Positions 35,132-42,898 of a stretch of DNA of 64,000 nt are shown one piece after another. The first letter of the stretch is position 1; the number at the start of each line of letters is the position of its first letter. Position numbers and translations under genes: made by a program. The notes under the pieces are model-generated. The model worked only from the letters and a program-made list of their open reading frames with translations. It searched no databases and was not told the DNA's origin. Origin of the DNA: Chloroflexota bacterium (GTDB taxonomy: Bacteria > Chloroflexota > Anaerolineae > Aggregatilineales > J027); assembly GCA_013112715.1 (NCBI GenBank), contig JABFGB010000016.1, positions 1 through 64,000 of the forward strand, read 5' to 3'.

Positions 35132-35668
35132 CTAAAGGTCGGCTTGCTCCATCCAAAATTGAATGGCCCGCTCAGAGACAGTTTCAACTGATAATCCGGT
35201 CGTATCCAAATGGGGCAGGGGAAGTTCCAATACACCCCGTTCGCGTTTCAGCCGACTGATGGCAATCGAGCGCGTTTCAGGATTATGAAACCGTGCCCCT
35301 TGTACCACATGCAGTCGCCGCAAGATTTCATTGAGTGCCGCCGTTAAACACAACACTGGGCCTGTTGAGCGCAGTTTTTCCAAATTAGCAGGTTGAAGCA
35401 GCGTTGGGCCATTCACACAGATCACTGAACTGCGAATGACCACCAGTTCACTCACAATATCGGCCTCAAGGGTACGCAACCGCGATTCGCCAAACAGTGC
35501 CCGGATATTTTCGGCAGACTGGCCTTCGCGCAGTTCAATCTCGTTTTCCAGATCATACAAGGGGATATTCAGTTGATTAGCAATGAGACGCCCGACTGCC
35601 GTTTTGCCTACCCCCATATGCCCGGTCAGGACGAGATTGCGATAGGGAACACGATTGATGACAGGCAT
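35132..35668 (-). CDS. shikimate-kinase-like protein with altered substrate-site motifs
   Basis: The 178-residue protein starts with P-loop LTGHMGVGKTAVGRLIA (about 13-29) and has YDLENEIELREGQSAENI (about 38-55), FGESRLRTLEADIV, and a C-terminal RLKRERG and substrate region, all aligned with AroK. The normal shikimate-binding D-x-D is D-x-E and the GGG loop reads VNGP, so catalysis on shikimate is doubtful. It lies 6 nt after the HAD gene. Another small-molecule kinase is possible. Confidence 0.7.
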   Translation of the reverse strand: MPVINRVPYRNLVLTGHMGVGKTAVGRLIANQLNIPLYDLENEIELREGQSAENIRALFGESRLRTLEADIVSELVVIRSSVICVNGPTLLQPANLEKLRSTGPVLCLTAALNEILRRLHVVQGARFHNPETRSIAISRLKRERGVLELPLPHLDTTGLSVETVSERAIQFWMEQADL

Positions 35669-35674
35669 GGGCTG

Positions 35675-36439
35675 TTAATCCTCGCGCCAGCCGGGAAACC
35701 AATTGTCCAAGATAGGAAACAAGTCATGCAGGGTGGAAATCTCCGCATCCGGCACTATTGTTCCATTCATCTGACCCGGCACATGATGACGTGGGGTGCG
35801 CCAAACGCCTTTCATTCCAGCTTGCTGTGCCCCCACAATATCGGCCTCAGTCGAATCCCCCACAAAAACGGCTTCTTCGGGGGTAGCCCCTACTTGGCGC
35901 AGGGCTTCTTCAAAAATAGCTGGGTGAGGTTTCAGATAACCAATATCAGCGGCGGAGATGCGACATTCAATTAGATAATCCATTAGGCCAAAGGCCACCA
36001 ATTCACGTTCACGCAGCCGAATCGGCTGATACGCATTGGTAACTAATCCTAATCGCAGGCCTTTTTGACGTAGATAGGGTAGCACTTCAAGGGCATCGGG
36101 GAAGACCTCGACACCGGGGAATGGTTCCCAGTCATAGGCATCTAAGAGGTGATCGGCCTTGAGATTGTCATTTGGTACGCCGAGGGTGACACAGGCCTGC
36201 ACCAATACGTCACCCAAATGGGGCGCTCGGAAGGTGTTTTTGGCATCATTCCACTCCCGCATGGTTAACAACCAAACGGTATCGAAGAACTTTTCGGCAC
36301 TTTCGATGGGGTGAATTTGATTCGTGACGTAATCGTAGACTTGGCGGAGGTGATAGCGGTCAAAATCTACCCACTCTTGGCTGCGACCACTCCAGTCAAT
36401 TAGGGTATCATCCAGATCAAATAAAATCGCTTTTAGCAT
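35675..36439 (-). CDS. HAD-superfamily hydrolase
   Basis: The 254-residue protein has motif I LFDLDDTLIDWS (nucleophile Asp at about 8), motif II LVTNAY (about 132-137), a Lys in YLKPHPAIFEEAL (about 169) and motif IV VFVGDSTEADIVGAQ (about 190-204). A helical cap fills residues 16-85. It resembles phosphoglycolate-phosphatase-like and nucleotidase-like HADs. First gene of the HAD - shikimate-kinase-like pair. Confidence 0.88.
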   Translation of the reverse strand: MLKAILFDLDDTLIDWSGRSQEWVDFDRYHLRQVYDYVTNQIHPIESAEKFFDTVWLLTMREWNDAKNTFRAPHLGDVLVQACVTLGVPNDNLKADHLLDAYDWEPFPGVEVFPDALEVLPYLRQKGLRLGLVTNAYQPIRLRERELVAFGLMDYLIECRISAADIGYLKPHPAIFEEALRQVGATPEEAVFVGDSTEADIVGAQQAGMKGVWRTPRHHVPGQMNGTIVPDAEISTLHDLFPILDNWFPGWRED

Positions 36440-36480
36440 AGGCTTGGGGTGGGGTTCATTCCTTACAACTTGGGCGATAA

Positions 36481-36521
36481 AGAAAATTGCCTAGCCGAAG
36501 GACGCATCCCCCACTAGGCAA
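36481..36521 (-). terminator. terminator of the HU gene
   Basis: An 8-bp stem (36487-36494 with 36514-36521) followed on the minus strand by TTTTCTTT. Confidence 0.75.
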
Positions 36522-36546
36522 CTCCGTAATCTCCACGATGGGTAGA

Positions 36547-36828
36547 TTACTTCTTGGGTGCAACTGCTTTCTTCAGTTCAGCGCCAGCAGAGAACGCGGG
36601 ACGCTTGGTGGCAGGAATTTGCACCTTTTCCTTGGTACGTGGGTTAACACCCGTGCGTGCCTTGGCTTGACGCACTTCGAACGAGCCAAAACCCGTAAGA
36701 ACGACCTTGTCACCCTTCTTGAGTGCTTCGGTAACTACGTCCAGCACGGCCTTGACGACCTTCTGAGCCTCACTTTTCGGGATGCCTGCCTCTTGGGCTA
36801 CAGCAGCGATAAACTCAGTTTTGTTCAT
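36547..36828 (-). CDS. hup: nucleoid-associated protein HU
   Basis: The 93-residue basic protein begins MNKTEFIAAVAQEAG and contains LTGFGSFEVRQAKARTGVNP, NPRTKEKVQIPA and KKPAF-like (KRPAFSAG), the HU body plus the beta-arm that inserts into the DNA minor groove. Usual HU length is about 90-95. It has its own promoter (36884-36911), AAGGAG before the ATG, and a terminator, as expected for an abundant protein. Confidence 0.95.
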   Translation of the reverse strand: MNKTEFIAAVAQEAGIPKSEAQKVVKAVLDVVTEALKKGDKVVLTGFGSFEVRQAKARTGVNPRTKEKVQIPATKRPAFSAGAELKKAVAPKK

Positions 36829-36883
36829 CGAAATCTACTCCTTAGATTGAGATGTTTGGTCGATTTGTGCGCCAGATAGTTGC

Positions 36884-36911
36884 ATTTTACGCATCTGTGG
36901 GGTTTTTGCAA
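36884..36911 (-). promoter_or_regulatory. promoter of the HU gene
   Basis: Minus-strand TTGCAA (36906-36911) and TAAAAT (36884-36889), 16-bp spacer. Confidence 0.6.
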
Positions 36912-36968
36912 GTGCAAATTCACTTAAAACCCCCTATTTTGCGGGTTTTTCCAAAAATCAGCCAAAAA

Positions 36969-37340
36969 CTAATCACTTTCTAACGCCGTTTTAATCGCAT
37001 TGATGATTTCGATGGGGCGTACTGGCTTGGTCAAAAATAGGTCAACGTTATATTTCAACGCGGCCTCTCGGAAATTGGGATACGCCGTAATCACTACCAA
37101 CGGAGTTTTCTCCATTGCAGGGTTCTGGCGAAGCAGTTGTAACAGGGTTGGGCCACCCATGTGTGGCATCATCATATCTAAAATGATGACATCGGGGACA
37201 AAATCGGCTGTTTTTTGAATTGCATCTGCGCCATCCATGGCTTCTACTACCTGATAATTTTCCCGCTCGAGCGTCTGACGATAGATCATCCGCAGTTCAG
37301 CATCATCTTCCACAATAAGGATCGTGGGTTGGTCTGCCAT
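36969..37340 (-). CDS. stand-alone CheY-like response regulator
   Basis: The 123-residue protein is a bare receiver domain: ILIVEDDAEL (acidic pair near 11-12), phospho-Asp in VIILDMMMPHMGG (about 54), Thr-equivalent in VVITAYP and Lys in FLTKPVRP (about 105). It has no output domain. A kinase partner could be any of the hybrid or orphan kinases in this window. Confidence 0.93.
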   Translation of the reverse strand: MADQPTILIVEDDAELRMIYRQTLERENYQVVEAMDGADAIQKTADFVPDVIILDMMMPHMGGPTLLQLLRQNPAMEKTPLVVITAYPNFREAALKYNVDLFLTKPVRPIEIINAIKTALESD

Positions 37341-37448
37341 CGCATTCTTGCCTCATCCCTAAACCAATACTACTTAACATCATACTTACTCTAAATCGTG
37401 TAAGCAAGTCTACTAAAAAACATATCGGTTGGGTTGGAATTTCGTTGC

Positions 37449-38384
37449 CTACAAAATCCGCTGCCCAAATAGACTGGCAGCAAGCTCTACCGCGATTTTG
37501 GCTGTGCGGTTGCGGTCATCCAATATGGGGTTGATCTCAACAATATCCATTGTGCGGACTTTGCCTGAATCCGCCAAAATCTCCATCAACAAATGCGCCT
37601 CCCGATAACTTAACCCGCCCGGTACAGGCGTCCCCACCCCCGGCGCGATTTCCGGGTCGAGACCGTCCAAGTCGAGGCTGACATGCAAATATTTAAATTG
37701 TTGCAACCGTTGAAGCGCCTGATAAATTACCGATGCGATACCGAGTTCATCAATTTGGCGCATGGTAAACACCCCAACACCACCTTTGCGCAGTCGGCTT
37801 TGTTCTTTGGGATCAAGATCACGCAGACCAATCATCACCACCTGTTCTGGCTGTAGTTTGGGACCGGGTTTGCCGATGTCGGTCAATTCGGATGGGCCAT
37901 CTCCCAAAAGGGTAGCGACACTCATGCCGTGAATATTGCCAGATGGAGAAGAATGGGGGGTGTTGATGTCGCCGTGCGCATCAATCCACAACACCCCGGC
38001 AGGTTCATGATGCACCACCCCCGACACCGTACCAATGCTGATGCTGTGGTCGCCGCCGAGAAAAATGACCCGTTCATGAGCGTCCACACAGGCGGTAGTG
38101 CGGTTATAGACCATGCTGCATACATGGGCGACTTCGGGTAGAAAATAGGCTCGCTCGTCCGCTTTGAGGCTGGTTTCGACGGGCAATATATCATGCATCT
38201 GCTCGGCTTGGGCCACTTCAATATTGCCACCGTCATGGACTTCATATCCAAGTTGTTCCAAGCGGGGCTGCAATCCGGCGTAGCGTACCGCGCTCGGCCC
38301 CATATCTACCCCACGCCGATTCTGACCCAAATCCATTGGCACGCCAAAAATGCGAATCGTATTATTCAGTTTTCCATTGTTCAT
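37449..38384 (-). CDS. arginase
   Basis: The 311-residue product has GGDHSISIG (about 110-118), WIDAHGDIN (about 134-142), SGNIHGMSVA (about 147-156), and SLDLDGLDP (about 220-228), the Mn2+-binding and substrate motifs of ureohydrolases. The GVPMDLGQNRRGVDMGPSAVR start and overall length fit arginase (arginine to ornithine and urea) better than agmatinase. It lies 6 nt after the DUF1028 gene. Confidence 0.9.
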   Translation of the reverse strand: MNNGKLNNTIRIFGVPMDLGQNRRGVDMGPSAVRYAGLQPRLEQLGYEVHDGGNIEVAQAEQMHDILPVETSLKADERAYFLPEVAHVCSMVYNRTTACVDAHERVIFLGGDHSISIGTVSGVVHHEPAGVLWIDAHGDINTPHSSPSGNIHGMSVATLLGDGPSELTDIGKPGPKLQPEQVVMIGLRDLDPKEQSRLRKGGVGVFTMRQIDELGIASVIYQALQRLQQFKYLHVSLDLDGLDPEIAPGVGTPVPGGLSYREAHLLMEILADSGKVRTMDIVEINPILDDRNRTAKIAVELAASLFGQRIL

Positions 38385-38390
38385 GATGTT

Positions 38391-39281
38391 TTACTGCTGC
38401 GCGAAACGTTCACGGATAAATTCCAAGACGACTCGATCTAACAATTCGGGATGTTTATCCAACGACCAGCGTTCTTCCAGATTTTCGACGCCGCAAAATG
38501 CCCAAAAAGCAGCACGAGTGGTTTCATTCCACTGCCCATCAATATTGCCCTTAAAATAGCCTAGCCGCTTGAGCACGGTTTGAATTTCGGTGGCGATTTT
38601 TGAGTCTATGGGAAGTAAATCCTCGGCTTTGGGGGTGCCGAAAAAGAAGTGATGCAGCTTGACCAACTTTACTAAACGGTTGACTGGATCAGGATCATCA
38701 TCCACTCGCAAATCGAGATAATACTCGTTATTGCCACCATAGCCGCCGTTGGGTTTGACGACATACACCGCTGCCGCCTGTTTGCCACGACTATCCCCGC
38801 CTACCGTATCGCCTGCCAAGAGTGCCGCGACCAACCGGTCACCCAGTTCGCCTTTGGTCGTTTCAAACGCCTCCGCCATTGCGTCGAGGGTATTACCCCC
38901 TGTCAAAATATTACCCTGACAGGTATAACCTTGGCCGATTTTGTGTCCAGCCCACCCATTACATTCCCCACCGGTGTGAGCCGCAGCCCCGCCATTCTTA
39001 TCCACCAATCCAATTTGCCGATGGGCATGATTGGGATCACCTGCCAGCAATTTTTCGAGCGTCTGTTCTGCGCTTAGTCCATTTGCCATCATCGCCAAGC
39101 CTTCCGGCCCATAGGTGACATTGGCGAGTGCTTGGGTAGCGACAGCGCCCGCATTGGCTTGTGCCCACGCAACAACTGCTCCTGCCGCCAAAAATTTGCT
39201 TGCCACCGCTACCCCCCATGCGTGTTCCGTCGGGTCAAAAGCGGCAATACTATAGGTACTCACATATATCCGACGCATCAT
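38391..39281 (-). CDS. DUF1028-family protein with C-terminal peptidoglycan-binding-like segment
   Basis: The 296-residue protein has the DUF1028 (Ntn-hydrolase-like) core about 9-210: YSIAAFDPTEHAWGVAVASKF, GAVATQALAN, GPEGLAMMANG and YTCQGNILTGG. The C-terminal 80 residues (about 215-296) carry EIQTVLKRLGYFKGNIDGQW, a putative peptidoglycan-binding-like repeat. AAGGAG precedes ATG 39281. Co-transcribed with arginase. The biological substrate of the family is unknown. Confidence 0.82.
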   Translation of the reverse strand: MMRRIYVSTYSIAAFDPTEHAWGVAVASKFLAAGAVVAWAQANAGAVATQALANVTYGPEGLAMMANGLSAEQTLEKLLAGDPNHAHRQIGLVDKNGGAAAHTGGECNGWAGHKIGQGYTCQGNILTGGNTLDAMAEAFETTKGELGDRLVAALLAGDTVGGDSRGKQAAAVYVVKPNGGYGGNNEYYLDLRVDDDPDPVNRLVKLVKLHHFFFGTPKAEDLLPIDSKIATEIQTVLKRLGYFKGNIDGQWNETTRAAFWAFCGVENLEERWSLDKHPELLDRVVLEFIRERFAQQ

Positions 39282-39347
39282 GGGTGATCTCCTTTTGTAA
39301 CCACTACTTTCGATAAATGCCTATAGTTTTATGAATGCAGACCCGCT

Positions 39348-39353
39348 ATTATA
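39348..39353 (-). promoter_or_regulatory. -10 element upstream of DUF1028 gene
   Basis: Minus-strand TATAAT about 67 nt upstream of the DUF1028 ATG. No good -35 is seen, so the assignment is weak. Confidence 0.35.
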
Positions 39354-39396
39354 CCGCGTTTAGGTTTTCGAGAACTTTTACCCGACGAGGGGCTGA

Positions 39397-40101
39397 ATGG
39401 ACGATAAAAAACCGCAAGATTACAAAGTCAGCGTGATTATTCCCTGTTATAACGAAGTCAAGACGATTCAGGATGTGCTGCATCGAGTGATGGCCGTTGA
39501 AGAAGCCGACGAGATTATTATTGTGGATGATGGCTCGACGGATGGCACTCGTGATTTATTGCCTTCCCTTGAAAATGAATTAGTACGAATTGTGCTGCAT
39601 CCTCACAACATGGGCAAGGGCGCGGCGGTCCGCACAGGGTTTAAAGAGGCGACAGGCGATATTATCCTGATTCAGGACGCCGACCAAGAATACGACCCGC
39701 GTGAATATGCCACCCTACTCAAACCTATTCGTGAAGGCATTGCAACGGTGGTTTATGGGTCGCGGTTTTTGGGCGGCCCGCGCAAAGCCATGTTTTTCTG
39801 GAATATGGTTGCCAATCGCACCTTAACTTTAGTCACGAATATACTCTACAATTCCATCATCAGTGACATGGAAACGTGCTATAAGGTGTTCCGGGCTGAT
39901 GTGATTAAGAATATTGAGCTGCACTCTAATCGGTTTGAAATCGAGCCGGAAGTGACCGCCAAAGTCTTGAAACGCAAAATCCGCATCTATGAAGTGCCAA
40001 TTTCCTATAATGGGCGCGAATGGAACGAAGGCAAGAAAATCAAATGGTATGATTTTTTCATCGCCCTATGGACATTATTCCGGTATCGCTTTACAAATTA
40101 A
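39397..40101 (+). CDS. GT2 family glycosyltransferase (DPM1-like)
   Basis: The 234-residue protein has [19 protein letters not shown] (about 11-29), the DxD-type [13 protein letters not shown] (about 46-58) and [12 protein letters not shown] (about 88-99), as in dolichyl/polyprenyl-phosphate mannose synthases, but without TM anchors. It would make a polyprenyl-phosphate sugar donor. It precedes a GT39 membrane transferase by 20 nt, the usual donor-and-user pairing. Confidence 0.88.
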   Translation: MDDKKPQDYKVSVIIPCYNEVKTIQDVLHRVMAVEEADEIIIVDDGSTDGTRDLLPSLENELVRIVLHPHNMGKGAAVRTGFKEATGDIILIQDADQEYDPREYATLLKPIREGIATVVYGSRFLGGPRKAMFFWNMVANRTLTLVTNILYNSIISDMETCYKVFRADVIKNIELHSNRFEIEPEVTAKVLKRKIRIYEVPISYNGREWNEGKKIKWYDFFIALWTLFRYRFTN

Positions 40102-40121
40102 CCACGCATTGAGACCATAAG

Positions 40122-41564
40122 ATGAAGCGCCGTCAAGCAGCCTTCTGGTTAAATGTGCTGCTGTTGTGGGTTGGAGCAGGGCTACGCTTTCATTATCTGG
40201 CAGATGCCGAACCGCTACATCCCGATGAAGCCCTGTTTGCAACCTTGGGGCGGCGCATGGTACAGCAGCAAGATTGGCTGTTAAACGGTGCTACCACCGA
40301 CAAACCCCCTTTAAGCTATCTCTTGGTGGGGACGAGTCTTGCTGGAGTGGGGCAGAACGAATTTGCGGCCCGTCTGCCCTCGGTGTTTGCCAGTCTCATG
40401 GGGGCGGTGGCGTTTTTTGCCCTGATCCGCCGATTATCCAAGCGTACACCTACTGCCCATCTCGGCTTACTGATCTACCTCCTATCCCCACTTGAAATCG
40501 CGTTTGCCCCAACCATTTTCCAAGATACCTTAATGCTCCCCTGCGTGCTTCTAGCGGCGGCGTGGGCCACCCGTCAAAAATGGGCTTGGACGGGAGCGCT
40601 GTTGGGTTTGGCGTGGGTCATGAAACCAACGGCGTTGTGGGTGCTGCCATTAGTTATCGGCATCGGTATTTTTGCCTCACCTGTTTGGTCATCGGAAAAT
40701 GCCGCTCCCATTCCGCTGAGTCGCATTTTCAATCATGCCAAACATTTCATTATCGGCACATTACTGACCCTTGTGCCTGTTCTGGCGTGGGATATAGCCC
40801 GCCCGCAGCAAAGTTTCGTGACACTCGGCAGCTATAACAACAATCCGGGGCGCTTGGCACGGGCTGATGAAATCGGGTCACGCGCCGAGGCATGGTTGCA
40901 CTTATTGGCGGATACGTTCGGCGGGCCAATTATCGGGATGATGGTTTTCGTTATCGTGGTGGGTTGGTTGATTTTCACTGCCCAAAAACGCCATCCCGCC
41001 CGTTGGATAAGCTGGGTTATCGCGTTATTTCTGGTATGGTATCTGGGTCTCTATTGGCTTGTGGCGTTTAGCGTAAGAATCCGCTATCTGCTGCCGATTA
41101 TGCCCTTTATTTTGCTCCTGATGGCACTGGCGATTGGGGAATGGGCCTCACGCGGGCGATGGAGAGTGCGGTTCAGTGCCATTGGGATTATGTTGGTAAT
41201 GACCTACCCCGCTTTAACGGCGCGACCCCTCAGCCGCGAAACCCAAGATTTTGAGTTGCAGGGGATTGATGAACTTGCCGACACACTAAATCAGGATTTT
41301 GCAGATCGGATTATCTACGATTATTGGCTAGGTTGGGAATTGGGCTGGTATTTGGGGGAAGATACCGATGTGTGGCTGGTTTATTTTTCTACCCCTGAGG
41401 AACTGGCCGCACATCTACAAACTGAAACCGGAGCACGGTACCTAATCGCCCCGAATGAAGAATTGGCACAGATGTGGGTTTGGATAATGGAGTTAAAAGG
41501 TATTTGGGTCTTTATTGATAGACAGATTGGAGGTTTTATTATCTATACTGTTATCCCTAAATAA
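40122..41564 (+). CDS. GT39-like (ArnT/PMT-type) membrane glycosyltransferase
   Basis: The 480-residue protein has about ten TM spans. The first loop holds LHPDEALFATLGRRMVQQ (Asp-Glu pair near 33-34) and TDKPPLSYLLVG (about 60-71), the donor-binding signatures of GT39/GT83 enzymes such as ArnT. It uses a polyprenyl-phosphate sugar and modifies lipids or proteins on the outer face. The preceding GT2 gene supplies the likely donor. Confidence 0.85.
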   Translation: MKRRQAAFWLNVLLLWVGAGLRFHYLADAEPLHPDEALFATLGRRMVQQQDWLLNGATTDKPPLSYLLVGTSLAGVGQNEFAARLPSVFASLMGAVAFFALIRRLSKRTPTAHLGLLIYLLSPLEIAFAPTIFQDTLMLPCVLLAAAWATRQKWAWTGALLGLAWVMKPTALWVLPLVIGIGIFASPVWSSENAAPIPLSRIFNHAKHFIIGTLLTLVPVLAWDIARPQQSFVTLGSYNNNPGRLARADEIGSRAEAWLHLLADTFGGPIIGMMVFVIVVGWLIFTAQKRHPARWISWVIALFLVWYLGLYWLVAFSVRIRYLLPIMPFILLLMALAIGEWASRGRWRVRFSAIGIMLVMTYPALTARPLSRETQDFELQGIDELADTLNQDFADRIIYDYWLGWELGWYLGEDTDVWLVYFSTPEELAAHLQTETGARYLIAPNEELAQMWVWIMELKGIWVFIDRQIGGFIIYTVIPK

Positions 41565-41688
41565 AATCAATCGATTCAATTGGGAGCGTGTACAAAATGC
41601 GGTACAGCGATCTCAGAAATCTTTCAAACCTATCGAAGACGCTGGTTGGCATACTTTTAGGTGAGATTCAGTCCGACCTCACCGATGG

Positions 41689-41719
41689 GGTCGGGGGTTC
41701 GAGTTTCTTGGCACCCACA
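41689..41719 (+). other. tRNA-Val-3'-half-like sequence (relic or tRNA mimic)
   Basis: Read by eye, 25 of 31 bases match the variable-arm-to-3'-end part of the tRNA-Val at 9016-9089, including an intact T loop TTCGAGT. Acceptor-stem partner and anticodon arm are absent, so it is not a tRNA. Confidence 0.5.
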
Positions 41720-41722
41720 TTA

Positions 41723-41757
41723 AGTCAACTTCCATTGGTTGGCTCTTTTTATTTTTT
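41723..41757 (+). terminator. intrinsic terminator just upstream of the OCD-family gene
   Basis: A 7-bp stem with one G-T pair (41723-41729 with 41738-41744), 8-nt loop, then CTTTTTATTTTTT. It lies 32 nt before the ATG, so it ends the GT2-GT39 transcript or acts in a leader of the next gene. Confidence 0.75.
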
Positions 41758-41788
41758 CAAAGATACCTTTTCGAAGGAATAAAAATCT

Positions 41789-42781
41789 ATGGAACTATTG
41801 ATTCTCAATGCGGCACAAGTACGTCAGCTTTTGCCAATGGCCGCCTGTATGGATGTGATGGCAGAAGCATTGCAAGCGTTAGGACGTGGGGAGATGCAAA
41901 ATCCACTGCGAACGTTTACATGGCTGCCCGATAAACATGGCCTGTTAGCAGCAATGCCCGCCATTGCCCCGCAGGTAATGGGCATCAAGGTCATCAGTGT
42001 AATGCCGGGGAACATGGACACCGAATATGAATCCCACATGGGCGCGGTAATGATTTTCGACACAACTTACGGACGCCCCCTCGCCTTGATGGATGCCAGT
42101 GAAATCACCACCATTCGTACCGCCGCCGTCAGTGGAGTCGCCACACGTCTTTTGGCCCGTGAAGATGCCAGCGATTTAGCCATTTTGGGAACAGGCATAC
42201 AGGCCATCAGTCATCTGGAAGCGATGTTGGTGGCTCGCCCAATTAAACGAGTGCGGGCATGGAGTCGGCATCAGGAAAATCGAGAGAAATTCGCGGCACA
42301 GGCTCAAACACGCTTTGGCATCTCTGTTGAATTGACCGAAACAGCCCAAGATGCGGTACTTGGTGCGGACATCATTTGTACCACAACCTCATCAAATCAA
42401 CCTGTTCTACAAGGCGAATGGCTGTTGGATGGCGTACATTTGAATGTAGTCGGGGCTTCCACGCGCCAAGCCCGCGAAGTGGATACCGCCGCGATGGTCA
42501 AATCGAGTCTATTTGCAGATCGGCGTGAATCGGTGTTGAATGAGGCAGGCGATTTCTTGATTCCCAAACAAGAGGGTGTGATTGATGATAACCATATTCG
42601 GGGGGAACTTGGTGAAATTTTGTTAGGGCAAATTCCGGGTCGGCAGAGTCGCACCGAAATCACCCTATTTAAATCGCTGGGGTTAGCTGTCGAAGACCTT
42701 GCCTCCGCCCACTACATCTATCGTCAAGCGGTACAGGAGGGGATTGGTACAGCCGTTGAGTTTGGCTCAACACGACACTAA
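41789..42781 (+). CDS. ornithine cyclodeaminase / mu-crystallin family protein
   Basis: The 330-residue protein has the N-terminal LLPMAACMDVMAEALQALGRGE and LAAMPAIAP..GIKVIS region with the substrate Lys, a Rossmann motif LAILGTGIQAISHLEAML (about 131-148) and AVSGVATRLLAREDA (about 112-126). Family members include ornithine cyclodeaminase, alanine dehydrogenase, lysine cyclodeaminase and ketimine reductases, and the exact activity cannot be read from the sequence. Arginase 4 kb upstream makes ornithine a plausible substrate. The leader region 41565-41788 has structured elements. Confidence 0.83.
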   Translation: MELLILNAAQVRQLLPMAACMDVMAEALQALGRGEMQNPLRTFTWLPDKHGLLAAMPAIAPQVMGIKVISVMPGNMDTEYESHMGAVMIFDTTYGRPLALMDASEITTIRTAAVSGVATRLLAREDASDLAILGTGIQAISHLEAMLVARPIKRVRAWSRHQENREKFAAQAQTRFGISVELTETAQDAVLGADIICTTTSSNQPVLQGEWLLDGVHLNVVGASTRQAREVDTAAMVKSSLFADRRESVLNEAGDFLIPKQEGVIDDNHIRGELGEILLGQIPGRQSRTEITLFKSLGLAVEDLASAHYIYRQAVQEGIGTAVEFGSTRH

Positions 42782-42898
42782 AAATTTGTGAAATTTAGCA
42801 CTGGGACTATAGCGGCACTTGTGGTCTGCCACGGTATCGGGTTATGCTTAGTAGGGTGATCGCGTGGAGTCTATAAAGGCCAAAAGCACCTTAAGAGC

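Noticed and set aside
41689-41719. Interpretation of the tRNA-like segment as the other attachment site of the element at tRNA-Val
   Set aside because: Its strand and position are wrong: a displaced 3' copy should lie left of the tRNA in the same orientation.
41588-41782. 64-aa frame upstream of the OCD-family gene
   Set aside because: It runs through the terminator and tRNA-like segment, lacks a ribosome site and has no protein-like pattern.
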